Positions 35,019 to 43,688 of a stretch of DNA of 64,000 bases are shown here, piece by piece. Under the pieces are notes generated by a model that searched no databases, was not told the DNA's origin, and was given only the letters and a program-made list of their open reading frames with translations. The position numbers and the translations under genes were made by a program. This stretch comes from JAGWBG01 sp034421095 (GTDB lineage Bacteria; Chloroflexota; Dehalococcoidia; Lucifugimonadales; JAGWBF01), in assembly GCA_034421095.1 (NCBI GenBank), contig DAOUKR010000009.1, forward strand, positions 22,460 through 86,459, in the 5' to 3' direction. Position 1 is the stretch's first letter; each line of letters begins with the position of its first letter.

Positions 35019-36779
35019 TCAACTCCTGCTTCCGAGATCGTCCTTCATACGGTCCAGAAGGCTTGAGAGAGCGATTGGCCCCAGATTCTCCTCGCTTCTG
35101 AGTCTCACTGATACCGTGTCCTTGCTCATCTCTTCGTCGCCGACGACGAGCATATAAGGGACCTTCTGCATCTGGGCTTCCCGTATCTTCAGGTTCATGC
35201 GCTCTTTTCTGGAGTCTACCTCGGGCCGGAATCCCTGGCCGCTCAGCGCGTCTTTGATCTGGAGAGCGTAGTCAACATGCCTGTCGGCGATGGGAATGAC
35301 CACTGCCTGCACCGGCGCCAGCCACAGGGGAAAGGCGCCGCCGTAGTGCTCTATCAAGACCCCCAGAAAGCGCTCCATAGAGCCTATGATGGCACGATGC
35401 ACCATATAGGGCCGGTGCTGCTCACCGTCAGAACCCTGGAAGGTAAGGTTAAAACGCTCCGGCAGGTTGAAATCGAACTGCACAGTGGTGCATTGCCACG
35501 ACCTGCCCAGAGCATCCCTTATCTTTATATCTATTTTGGGGCCGTAGAATGCACCGCCGCCCTCGTCCACGTCGTAGTCCAGGTTGCGGGTATCAAGGGC
35601 ATGGGCAAGAGAACGGGTGGCATGTTCCCACATTTCAGGGTCGCCGACGAACTTCTCCGGGCGGGTGGAGAGGAATATCTCGTAGTCGGTGAACCTAAAG
35701 GCGTCCAGCAGCTCAAAGGTAAGGTCCAGAACCCCCAGCACTTCATCTTCCACTTGGTCCGGGCGGCAGAAGATGTGGGCGTCGTCCTGGGTGAATCCCC
35801 GGACCCTCATCAACCCGTGAAGCACCCCACTGCGTTCGTAGCGATAGACCGTCCCAAGCTCGCCATATCGCAGTGGAAGCTCCCTGTAGCTCCTCAGGTC
35901 TGAACGATAAATCATAATGTGGAAGGGACAGTTCATGGGCTTCATGTAGTATTCCTGCCCGTCCACGTCCATAGGCGAGTACATACCCTCGCTATAGAAG
36001 TCCAGGTGTCCGCTGGTCTGCCACAGACGAGACCTCCCCACGTGGGGCGAATATACCAGGTCGTATCCCCGCCTGTAGTGCAGCTCCCGCCAGTAATCCT
36101 CCACGATAGCGCGGACCCTTCCTCCCTTGGGGTGCCAGATGACAAGCCCCGGCCCCACCTCTTCATGTACGCTGAAAAGGTCAAGCTGCCGCCCCAAACG
36201 GCGGTGGTCCCGTTTCTCCGCCTCCTCCAGTAGCTTCAGGTGCTCCTCCAGAGCAGTAGCGGTCTCGAAGGCCGTGCCATAGATGCGCTGTAGCATGGGC
36301 CGGTTCTCGTCGCCCCGCCAGTAAGCCCCCGCTACCGTCTGAAGCGTGAAGGCGGCTATCATGCCGGTGGACTCGACGTGTGGCCCCTGGCACAGATCCA
36401 CAAATTCGTTATGGCGATAGGTGCTAATAGCCTCTTCGGGGGGTATGTCGTCGATAAGCTCAAGCTTGTAGGGTTGTTGGCCCAGAAGCTCTCTGGCATC
36501 ATTCCGGTCTATGATTTCCTTCTGGAAAGGGAAGTCCCCCGCTATTCTCTCCCTCATTATCGCTTCGATACGTTCCAGGTCCTCCGGCGTAAACGGCCTG
36601 GACACCTCGAAGTCGTAATAGAAGCCGTCATCCGTTGGGGGACCTATCCCTATTTTGGCTTCGGGGAAAAGCTGAAGTACCGCATCGGCCATCACGTGGG
36701 CGGCGGAGTGCCGCAAACGCTGCCTCATGGCTACCAGTCCCTGGGTTTCCTCTTTGCCTTGATTATCTCTCCTTGCCAT
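35019..36779 (-). CDS. thrS: Threonyl-tRNA synthetase
   Basis: 586 residues. The editing domain is present (HSAAHVMADAV and CQGPHVEST give the HxxxH...CxxxH metal/editing set), followed by the class II core with motif 2 (YRYERSGVLHGLMRVRGFTQDDAHIF), zinc ligands (NCPFH and others) and motif 3 (GSMERFLGVLIEH), and the anticodon domain. The N-terminal TGS domain of about 60 residues found in E. coli ThrRS is missing; the protein starts just before the editing domain. AAGGAAGAT precedes the ATG. First gene of the run into infC. Confidence 0.96.
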   Translation of the reverse strand: MARRDNQGKEETQGLVAMRQRLRHSAAHVMADAVLQLFPEAKIGIGPPTDDGFYYDFEVSRPFTPEDLERIEAIMRERIAGDFPFQKEIIDRNDARELLGQQPYKLELIDDIPPEEAISTYRHNEFVDLCQGPHVESTGMIAAFTLQTVAGAYWRGDENRPMLQRIYGTAFETATALEEHLKLLEEAEKRDHRRLGRQLDLFSVHEEVGPGLVIWHPKGGRVRAIVEDYWRELHYRRGYDLVYSPHVGRSRLWQTSGHLDFYSEGMYSPMDVDGQEYYMKPMNCPFHIMIYRSDLRSYRELPLRYGELGTVYRYERSGVLHGLMRVRGFTQDDAHIFCRPDQVEDEVLGVLDLTFELLDAFRFTDYEIFLSTRPEKFVGDPEMWEHATRSLAHALDTRNLDYDVDEGGGAFYGPKIDIKIRDALGRSWQCTTVQFDFNLPERFNLTFQGSDGEQHRPYMVHRAIIGSMERFLGVLIEHYGGAFPLWLAPVQAVVIPIADRHVDYALQIKDALSGQGFRPEVDSRKERMNLKIREAQMQKVPYMLVVGDEEMSKDTVSVRLRSEENLGPIALSSLLDRMKDDLGSRS

Positions 36780-36846
36780 ATCTTCCTTCAGGACTAACTA
36801 GATGTAGAACGATGAATGACCCAGTATATCACAGGGATATTCACTC

Positions 36847-37455
36847 TCAATAGACCACACTGTGCCAACGTCTTTGCCGTATGGCGGTCACCATGTGTCG
36901 AAGAGTACGAACCAGATAGTTACCCACGACAAAAAGGGTCAGGACCAGGCATACCCCAATTAGAGGCCAGGGCTGCCCGGTAACGATAATGAGAACATTA
37001 AACAAAATGAATCCAACTGCCACTCCAATGACCACGTTCCTGATAGTCAGGATAGCCACCACTAAAGGGACGACTGATATGGCGGCCAGGGGCGGAGCCA
37101 GTGCCAGGCCCACCCCAAGAATGGTAGCGGCCCCTTTGCCGCCCCGGAAGTTAAGAAAGACGGGCCACGTGTGACCAATGACCGCCGCAATAGCACAGCC
37201 ATAGCGTGCCCAGTCGGGTGCCCCTATCCACAGGGGCAAAAAGACTGCTACCACACCTTTGGAAGCGTCGGCTATCAAAATGGCAATACCGGCCGCAGGT
37301 CCCATCTGTTGATAGGCGTTCAGCGCCCCCACGTTGCCGGTCCCGAGAGTCCTGATGTCGGTTTTTCTGGTGAGTCGTACCAGAATATAGGCTGAAGGTA
37401 TCGAGCCAAGGATGTATCCCAGAAAGATGCTCAACACGGCCAGCCATGTCTCCAA
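36847..37455 (-). CDS. plsY: Acyl-phosphate:glycerol-3-phosphate acyltransferase
   Basis: 202 residues, integral membrane enzyme that makes lysophosphatidic acid from acyl phosphate. It shows GYILGSIPSAYIL, the glycerol-3-phosphate motif TLGTGNVGALNAYQ, GHTWPVFLNFRGGKGAAT, and the last conserved region toward the C-terminus. A GTG at 37473 gives six more residues, but the ribosome site GGAGGTGA lies downstream of it at 37460-37467. The TTG at 37455 with 5-base spacing is therefore preferred. Divergent from the esterase gene. Confidence 0.93.
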   Translation of the reverse strand: METWLAVLSIFLGYILGSIPSAYILVRLTRKTDIRTLGTGNVGALNAYQQMGPAAGIAILIADASKGVVAVFLPLWIGAPDWARYGCAIAAVIGHTWPVFLNFRGGKGAATILGVGLALAPPLAAISVVPLVVAILTIRNVVIGVAVGFILFNVLIIVTGQPWPLIGVCLVLTLFVVGNYLVRTLRHMVTAIRQRRWHSVVY

Positions 37456-37712
37456 TTGTGTCACCTCCGGCACTCAATCTCCGTCAATAAAATATCGTAC
37501 CCGAACCACATAGTAAAGTACCACACAAGGTAAAGATATAGAAAATTCGATACCTACAGTACCGAACCGGCCTACCATTTTGGTTGCCAGGCCATTTGGA
37601 TGGCGTCCAAACCGACACCCTTGACCGTCGTCGGAGAGCGTGCTAATGTCCCCTTAATAGCATCGAAATACCGCCGAGGATTGCCTTCAAGGGAACTGAA
37701 AGGAGCGTAGTC

Positions 37713-38648
37713 ATGGCAACTGCAACAGAGTTGGAGTCTTTCGTCAGCAGTGTCACCTGCCCACCAGATTTTGACTCCTTTTGGCAAAGGGTCCTGGCAG
37801 AGTTGAAAGACATACCTTTAGAGCCTGAGATTACCCCGGTGCCCCTTCGTTCGACGCCCGATGTCAACGTATACGAAGTCCATTATCTCAGCCTGGGGGG
37901 TATTCGCATAGCAGGATGGTACTGCGTGCCAGCCAAAGGCGCTGGTCCCTTCCCCACCCTGATTGAGTTTCCCGGTTACAAGAGTGAGCCTGGTCTGCCC
38001 AGGGCTTGGGCACAGCGGGGTGTTGCCATCTTGAGCGTAGCCGTCAGGGGGAAACTCAGAAGCAATGAGGATTTCAACCCGGGCTATCCCGGTCTCCTTG
38101 TCAGCGGCATAGACAGCCCGGACACCTACTCCTACAGAGGCGTAATCTCCGACTGTTCACGGGGCGTAGATTTCCTGCTCACACGTCCGGAGGTAGACAA
38201 GGAGCGGATATTCGCCCACGGTGCAAGCCAGGGCGGTGGCCTCACCCTGATTAGCACTGCCTTGCGGTCCGAAATCAAAGGTGGAGCGTCTGCATGTCCG
38301 TTTCTCTGTGCATTCCCAGACTCACCCAGTATGGCGCTCACTTACCCCTACAACGAGTTGAACTGCTACCTACGGGCCTACCCCGACCGGAGAGAGCAGG
38401 TCCTCACGGTCCTGAGCTATTTTGACGCCGTAAACTTTGCCAGCCGTATTCGTTGCCCCATGGCCATAGGCATTCCCCTAGAAGACACTATCTGCCCTCC
38501 TGAGACCCAATACGCAGCCTATCGGAACCTGGCCGGACCAAAAGAGGTGTGGCTAGTACCCAATGCCGCCCACGGCACACCCGCAGAGTACCTCGATATG
38601 GAGGTTGCATGGTTGAAGAAGCTAATGGGGCTTGACACGTCGGATTAG
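37713..38648 (+). CDS. Acetyl-xylan-esterase-like alpha/beta hydrolase (active)
   Basis: 311 residues of the AXE1/cephalosporin-C deacetylase type. The N-terminal lid (CPPDFDSFWQRVLAEL), IAGWYCVPAKGAGPFPTLIEFPGY, VRGKLRSN and the nucleophile elbow GASQGG with Ser present are followed by the acid in PLEDTICPP and a histidine in NAAHGTPAEY. Expected to remove acetyl or similar small acyl groups from sugars or other esters. ATG preceded by AAAGGAG. Followed after 12 bases by a related gene lacking the nucleophile. Confidence 0.85.
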   Translation: MATATELESFVSSVTCPPDFDSFWQRVLAELKDIPLEPEITPVPLRSTPDVNVYEVHYLSLGGIRIAGWYCVPAKGAGPFPTLIEFPGYKSEPGLPRAWAQRGVAILSVAVRGKLRSNEDFNPGYPGLLVSGIDSPDTYSYRGVISDCSRGVDFLLTRPEVDKERIFAHGASQGGGLTLISTALRSEIKGGASACPFLCAFPDSPSMALTYPYNELNCYLRAYPDRREQVLTVLSYFDAVNFASRIRCPMAIGIPLEDTICPPETQYAAYRNLAGPKEVWLVPNAAHGTPAEYLDMEVAWLKKLMGLDTSD

Positions 38649-38660
38649 GAGGTTGGAACC

Positions 38661-39551
38661 ATGGTACAGAGTGGAGTTGCGTGGGATAGCTACTGGAGAC
38701 AGGTTGATGACGAGCTAGGGAAGGTATCCCTGGGACAGGACATCCAAAGGAACGAATTCTACTCCGAGGCAGAGTGGACGGTGTACAATGTCCATTGCAA
38801 CGGATTGGGCGGCTACCGGCTATTCGCCAGGCTATCAATTCCCACGGGAGACGGGCCCTTTCCCGGCCTGATCCAGATGCCCGACTATCAAAGCGCTGTG
38901 GACATCCCCTTTACCCCTCTGCGACGTGATATGGTTGTCCTCAACGCCACCCATCGAGGCCAGCGTGGCAGTGAAACCCCGTTCAGAGCGAGCTACCCGG
39001 GATTGCTCACTCAAGGTATAGGCAACTCATCCTCCTACATCCTTCGCAGGGTCTACGCTGATGCCCTCCGGATGTTTGACCTCCTGACGGCACAATCTGT
39101 CGTAGACCCTCAACGCATCGCTGTCGCCGGAGCAGGGCTGGGCGGGACACTGGCACTGGCAGCGGGAGCGTTGCGCCCCCACGTCAGAGCCCTGGCCGTG
39201 GATACGCCGTTGATGGTTGGCTCGACCGATGCGGTGGAGCTTGCCGGTGATGCCTACCCGTTGGGTGAACTGAATGACTACTTCCGGGCTTACCCCGGGC
39301 GGCGAGATGCTGCCCTGGACACGATGGCAGTATTCAATCCCTTAGCCCTGGCCGAGCGAGTGACTTGCCCCGTTCTTCTCAGCACGGGCGCGCGGGACCG
39401 GGGCCAATGCCCGCCTCCATTGGGAGAGGAATTGGCAGGACGACTGAGGCATGGAGAACTCCGTCAGTACCCCGGCGGGAGCGAGGGTGGAGGACATGCA
39501 CATGGCGTCGTCCGCACGCGCTGGCTAAGGGAGCAGACGGGCCTGGCGTAG
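38661..39551 (+). CDS. Acetyl-xylan-esterase-like protein without catalytic serine
   Basis: 296 residues, same fold and same order of motifs as the preceding gene (WDSYWRQVDDEL, LFARLSIPTGDGPFPGLIQMPDY, THRGQRGSETPF, AYPGRRDAALDTMAVFNPL, CPPP, GGHAHG). The two arose by duplication. The elbow GASQGG of the partner reads GAGLGG here, so the nucleophilic serine is replaced by glycine while the Asp and His regions remain. No frameshift is seen and the sequence is otherwise well kept. It may be a non-catalytic partner (heteromer or binding protein), or use another nucleophile. Confidence 0.8.
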   Translation: MVQSGVAWDSYWRQVDDELGKVSLGQDIQRNEFYSEAEWTVYNVHCNGLGGYRLFARLSIPTGDGPFPGLIQMPDYQSAVDIPFTPLRRDMVVLNATHRGQRGSETPFRASYPGLLTQGIGNSSSYILRRVYADALRMFDLLTAQSVVDPQRIAVAGAGLGGTLALAAGALRPHVRALAVDTPLMVGSTDAVELAGDAYPLGELNDYFRAYPGRRDAALDTMAVFNPLALAERVTCPVLLSTGARDRGQCPPPLGEELAGRLRHGELRQYPGGSEGGGHAHGVVRTRWLREQTGLA

Positions 39552-39609
39552 GAAAGGGGTGCGGTGGCATCGGAGGAAGCAAAGGGCAGGCGACTTTGTT
39601 GAAACACCC

Positions 39610-40389
39610 TCAGTCGGTCAGGTCAATTTCGATTCCCACTGGGCAGTGGTCTGAACCCATCACTTCAGGAAGAATGTAAGCCGCATTCACTTTCTCCGTG
39701 AACTTCTCGTCCACAAAGAAATAGTCTATCCTCCAACCCACGTTCCGCTCACGAGCTTTGGTCATCTGGTCCCAGTAAGTATATTGCTCGGGGCTTTTGT
39801 TGAACTCTCTGAAAATGTCCACGTAGCCATGGCTTAGAAATTTGTCCATCCATGCTCGCTCTTGGGGCAAAAACCCTGACGTGGTCTCATTAGCCTTGGG
39901 TCGAGCCAGGTCTATTTCCTTGTGAGCGGTGTTCATGTCCCCGCAGACTACGATGCTGCGCCCTTCCTGCTTCATCTTATCCACGAATTCAAGGAAGGCA
40001 TCGTAGAACTCCATCTTGTATTTCAATCTCTCCTCAGACGATCTTCCGTTGGGGTAATATATGTTGAACAACACGAAATCTTCGTAGTCTGCGATAATAA
40101 TCCGACCTTCTTTATCGAAGGCATCAATGCCAAAGCCATGTGCCACGTGTTCCGGCTTCCTTTTCGTGTAAAGTGCCACCCCACTATAACCTTTTCTTTC
40201 CCCGGAAGAGAAATACACGTTGTACCCCTCAACGAGTCTCAGGTCGGAGGGAAGCTGGCCCTCGTCGGCCTTTGTTTCCTGCAAACACAAGATGTCCGGG
40301 GCCTCTTTTTCAAACCAGTCCAGGAATCCCTTTTTGTGCACGGCTCTGAGGCCATTGACATTCCATGAGATGGCGCGGAATGTTCTCAT
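39610..40389 (-). CDS. xth: Exodeoxyribonuclease III
   Basis: 259 residues. AP endonuclease/3'-5' exonuclease of base excision repair. The EEP-fold motifs are complete: ISWNVNGLRA, DILCLQETKAD (metal Glu), YSGVALYTK, FNIYYPNGRSSEERLKYK, CGDMNTAHKEIDL (Asp/Asn), and the C-terminal GSDHCPVGIE with catalytic His. It has RIDYFFVDE before the last motif. Transcribed alone, convergent with the esterase pair. Confidence 0.95.
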   Translation of the reverse strand: MRTFRAISWNVNGLRAVHKKGFLDWFEKEAPDILCLQETKADEGQLPSDLRLVEGYNVYFSSGERKGYSGVALYTKRKPEHVAHGFGIDAFDKEGRIIIADYEDFVLFNIYYPNGRSSEERLKYKMEFYDAFLEFVDKMKQEGRSIVVCGDMNTAHKEIDLARPKANETTSGFLPQERAWMDKFLSHGYVDIFREFNKSPEQYTYWDQMTKARERNVGWRIDYFFVDEKFTEKVNAAYILPEVMGSDHCPVGIEIDLTD

Positions 40390-41036
40390 ATGTTCGACCT
40401 TCTCAACGTAGTTCCTCCTGAAGCGTCACTCAAAATGACATGGGGAATGTGCAAAGAGACAGATGTAAGCAATGGCCTCTTGGGAAAGGCCATCTTCCAG
40501 ACATGAAAAGCCCCCCTATACCCAGATAAAAGTCCGATTACGGCATGACGATGCCGATTTGCTTATATCATCTGTGCAAATGAGCCTTTTACTGGGCATA
40601 TTCAAGCATTTGACAACCTTGGAAGATGCAGATACTATATCTAGGACTCGCTGCCGTGAGCAGTAAATCCGCAGTTGAAAGGCGGTCAAGACAGTGAGTA
40701 AGGGTGTACCAAGTACGGCTTGGTTGAAGCCGTGGCACATAGAGAACCAGGAGCACCGGCATCTACGCTCCTCAAACACCTCCACTTCGGCTACCGTGAG
40801 CATCCCGTCTCGCGGTAAGCACGTCCTCCCCTGCGAGCCTTAGCTCCTCCACCAATCCCTCTCGCGCAAGTCCCGGGGCATTAACCTCCCCGCGCCAATC
40901 CATCTCAGCGCTGCGGTAAGGCGTCTTTGTGCCTTGCGCTCTCCGGGGAAAGCCCCCGAGACAGGATGTGCATATCATTATACAAGAGCCAACATAGCAT
41001 TTTGCACTAAAATCAATACGAATTGTGAGGAAAATA
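40390..41036 (+). other. Gene-poor region, possible decayed mobile sequence
   Basis: 647 bases with no gene I can support. On the minus strand from 40978 down to about 40777 there is a frame (MICTSCLGGFPRR ... GEVNAPGLAREGLVEELRL) whose GEVNAPGLAREG piece faintly recalls the D-V-N-A-A-x-N end of IS605-type TnpB proteins. It is followed at about 40712-40730 by a small hairpin (ACGGCTT/AAGCCGT). A decayed insertion element is possible but weak. The panD ribosome site GAGG is at about 41026. Confidence 0.25.
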
Positions 41037-41393
41037 ATGAGAACTTTATTGAGGTCAAAGATTCACAGGGCATACGTTACCGACGCCAACCTGGATTACG
41101 TTGGAAGCATCGTAATTGACCGGGACCTGATGGACAAGGTGGACATGTGGGAGTACGAGAAGGTCCTTATCTGTGACATCACCAACGGCAACCGGTTCGA
41201 GACATACGCAATTTACGGCGAGAGAGGGTCCGGCATCATATCGGTGCAGGGTGCCGCGGCAAGGCTAGTCGACAAGGGGGACTGCGTCATAATAATGTCC
41301 TTCGACGTGACCGATGAGCCGGTAGAGCCGGAGATGATTCTGGTGAACGAGCGGAACGAGTTCGTTGAATATCTGGGAAAGGTCAAGGTATGA
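41037..41393 (+). CDS. panD: Aspartate 1-decarboxylase
   Basis: 118 residues; makes beta-alanine for pantothenate and CoA. MRTLLRSKIHRAYVTDANLDYVGSIVID contains the self-cleavage site G23-S24, where the serine becomes the pyruvoyl cofactor. Lysine 8 and the VQGAAARLVDKGDCVIIMSF region are conserved. ATG 41037 is chosen; a GTG at 41025 in frame lies inside the ribosome site. The stop overlaps the next methyltransferase gene (ATGA). Confidence 0.95.
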   Translation: MRTLLRSKIHRAYVTDANLDYVGSIVIDRDLMDKVDMWEYEKVLICDITNGNRFETYAIYGERGSGIISVQGAAARLVDKGDCVIIMSFDVTDEPVEPEMILVNERNEFVEYLGKVKV

Positions 41394-42208
41394 GCAGCAG
41401 ATTCACCGAGCAGGAAACGGAGCGGTATTACGACGCCCAAGACGTTATCTATCGCTCGATATGGGACTCGGAAGGGAGCGTCCATTGGGGGGTCTTCGAC
41501 CAGAGCACTGGTGACGATTTTCTCAAGGGGTGCGCCAACCTGAACAACATAATGGCGGATAAGGGCCGCATTGACGCCACCTCCAGGGTGTTGGACCTAG
41601 GTTGTGGAAGCGGCACCACCGCCATGTGGCTGGCCGAGGAGCGTAACTGCCGAGTGACAGGAGTAGACCTGAGTGGCGTCCGTATCCAGAACGCCAAGAA
41701 CGATCTGCAAGCCCGCTCCCAAGAGATGCGGCAGAACGTTGCCTTTGAGAAGGCCTCTGCCACCGACCTACCTTTCCCCGACGGCTCTTTTACCCATGTA
41801 TGGAGTCAGGCCGTAATTTACCACGTCCCCGACAAAGAGGGGACCCTGAAGGAAGCGTACCGGGTGCTGGCCGATGGAGGAATCTTCATCTTCGACGACC
41901 TTGTAAAGCCAAAGCAGGACATTAGCGAGTCGGCACAGACCTACGTGTATGACCGGCTACTTTTTGACACACCCTTCAGTTTCGAGTCATACAGTGACGC
42001 CCTACGGCAGGCGGGGTTCAAGGTGCTCAGTTCCCAAGACCTCTCCTCTCACCTGAAAAAGAGCTATTCTCTTCTCTCCAGCATGGCTGGCGCAAAAACC
42101 GAAGGCCCCATGGATGAATACGAGACCCTGGCATTGGCGTACGCAAAGACCGCTCAGGCGATAGAAGACGGTGAACTGGGGTGGGGCCTGTATCTGTGTC
42201 AGAAGTGA
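41390..42208 (+). CDS. Class I SAM-dependent methyltransferase
   Basis: 272 residues. VLDLGCGSGTTAMWLAEE is motif I, VTGVDLSGVRIQNAKN motif II, FEKASATDLPFPDGSFTHVWSQAVIYHVPDK motifs post-I/III with the typical membrane-associated or small-molecule methyltransferase look (sarcosine/tocopherol methyltransferase group). Translationally coupled to panD by four-base overlap, although no obvious link to pantothenate is known. Substrate unassigned. Confidence 0.83.
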   Translation: MSSRFTEQETERYYDAQDVIYRSIWDSEGSVHWGVFDQSTGDDFLKGCANLNNIMADKGRIDATSRVLDLGCGSGTTAMWLAEERNCRVTGVDLSGVRIQNAKNDLQARSQEMRQNVAFEKASATDLPFPDGSFTHVWSQAVIYHVPDKEGTLKEAYRVLADGGIFIFDDLVKPKQDISESAQTYVYDRLLFDTPFSFESYSDALRQAGFKVLSSQDLSSHLKKSYSLLSSMAGAKTEGPMDEYETLALAYAKTAQAIEDGELGWGLYLCQK

Positions 42209-42253
42209 GCGGCGTGACGCGGTATCTCTTAGCCGGTGCTATAGGGAGCAGTG

Positions 42254-42880
42254 ATGGAGAATCTGAATAAAGTCCAATGGGTATACTCGTCCCAGAACAA
42301 CCAGGAACTGGCGGAACGGTACGACCAATGGGCCAAGGACTATGACGCCGACCTGGACCAGGACTTCGGCTGGATTGCGCCCCAGCGTGTCGTGGACTTC
42401 TTCTCCAAGCACGTGCCCAGGGACGCAAGAATCCTCGATGCAGGCGCTGGCACAGGCCTGGCAGGAGAGATTCTCAGCAGGCTGGGATACGGGGAGCTAG
42501 TAGCTATGGACCTGTCCCAGGGTATGCTGGATGAAGCCGCGAAGAAGGGCGTCTACCAGGAGTTTCACCGGATGGTCATGGGCGACACCCTGGACTTCCC
42601 CTCCGACTCCTTTGATGGGGTGATTACCGTGGGGGTCCTCACCGTGGGACATGCCCCCGCCAGTTCCCTTGATGAGCTTGTCCGCGTCACCAGGCCGGGC
42701 GGCCATATCGCCTTCTCGCTGCGGCCTGACGTGTACGAGGAGAACGGCTTCAAGGAGAAGCAGACGGAGTTGGAATCTGCCGGCAAGTGGAAGCTGGCGG
42801 AGGTGAGTGAGCCGTTCCAGGCCCTCCCCGTAGGCGAGCCCGACGTTTTCCACCAGGTCTGGGTGTACCAAGTCAGCTAG
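42254..42880 (+). CDS. Class I SAM-dependent methyltransferase (WBSCR27-like)
   Basis: 208 residues. The N-terminal AERYDQWAKDYDADLDQDFGW and motif I ILDAGAGTGLAGEILSRLGY, then MDLSQGMLDEAAKKGVY, resemble the small family that includes Williams-Beuren region methyltransferase 27. The start could be GTG 42251 or ATG 42254; the second is used. Lies 45 bases after the previous methyltransferase but the two are only distantly alike. Substrate unknown. Confidence 0.82.
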   Translation: MENLNKVQWVYSSQNNQELAERYDQWAKDYDADLDQDFGWIAPQRVVDFFSKHVPRDARILDAGAGTGLAGEILSRLGYGELVAMDLSQGMLDEAAKKGVYQEFHRMVMGDTLDFPSDSFDGVITVGVLTVGHAPASSLDELVRVTRPGGHIAFSLRPDVYEENGFKEKQTELESAGKWKLAEVSEPFQALPVGEPDVFHQVWVYQVS

Positions 42881-43023
42881 TCCCAGCACCCCGTGTGTCC
42901 AGGGGTCATCTTTCCCACGGCAGCAATAGCGTTGTCAGTATACAAGTGGTCTCTTTGAGTCGGCTTGAGTCCGCCGTGGGGTGTCCTCTAAACTGGCTAA
43001 CGCATGGGTACCTTAAGGTTATG

Positions 43024-43650
43024 TCAATCCAGGGGACCTGCCACGATTTTGCCGAAGGTCTTGGGCGCAGTCTCGTCCCGAAAAGGTAGGCTATGGGCGG
43101 TTGATTCCCACCCCTCTCCCGTGTCTATCTCTATTCCCAGGCCGTCGGCTATCCTCACCATGTAGTTGTAAAGGGCGGTTATGTGGACAATGTCTATGAT
43201 GTCCTCGTCCGTCCAGCCAACGTCACGTAGCCCCTGTACGTTCTCCTGCATAACACCGGCCGGGGCTTCGTTGAGAAGCTCGGCGAACTCCAGCATTGCG
43301 ACCTGCTTTGGAGTCAACCCGGCGTTGTGGTAGTCGGTCCCTGCCTGTCTCGCAAGCTGGGAGTCGGGGTCCTCGGTACGCAGAAACTCTGCGTGAGCCG
43401 TGGTTCAATACTGACACCGGTTGAGGGCCGAGACCACCGTGGCAATCATCTGCCTCTCGGCCGGAGTCAACCCTGATTCGCTCTGCATGACATTCCGATT
43501 ATGGATGGAGAGGGTCTTCATAAGGTGGGGGCGGAGACTGCTGACCGACATTACGTTGTTAATCGTTCCCCTCGCTTGGAGCGCCTCGTCATACATAGCC
43601 TTGAGCTCTCCCCTGGCCTCACCGTATGGAACAGTCCGCACGTAGGGCAT
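43024..43650 (-). CDS. AhpD-like peroxidase-related protein, probable selenoprotein (CxxU)
   Basis: Read through one in-frame TGA (43405-43407) this is a 208-residue protein of the carboxymuconolactone decarboxylase/AhpD fold, peroxidase-related group. The N-terminal half ends SALNRCQY, then the TGA, then TTAHAEFLRTEDPDSQL and NAGLTPKQVAMLEFAELL, with no frame change. AhpD relatives have C-x-x-C-x3-H there; here it is C79-x2-[TGA]82-x3-H86, so the TGA sits exactly on the second redox Cys. A hairpin suited to a bacterial SECIS starts ten bases later. Ribosome site GGGAGGTGG and a good ATG precede it. It follows a luciferase-like monooxygenase gene by 38 bases. If not selenocysteine, it is a gene broken by one nonsense change. 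Confidence 0.8.
43378..43394 (-). promoter_or_regulatory. SECIS-like hairpin after the in-frame TGA
   Basis: On the minus strand, ten bases after the TGA, ACGCAGA-GTT-TCTGCGT forms a perfect 7-bp stem with a three-base loop that begins with G. The loop starts 18 bases after the TGA. Bacterial SECIS elements lie within the coding sequence at about this distance, and have a short stem with a G among the first two loop bases. Confidence 0.7.
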
Positions 43651-43688
43651 ACTGCCACCTCCCGGAACGCACTAGCGGTGTAATCCAA

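Noticed and set aside
40516..40803. 95-codon minus-strand frame downstream of xth
   Set aside because: No recognisable family; left as possible decayed sequence.
43405..43650. Stand-alone 81-residue truncated AhpD protein
   Set aside because: The sequence after the TGA continues the same fold in frame up to 43024 and a SECIS-like hairpin follows, so a read-through selenoprotein is more likely than two genes.
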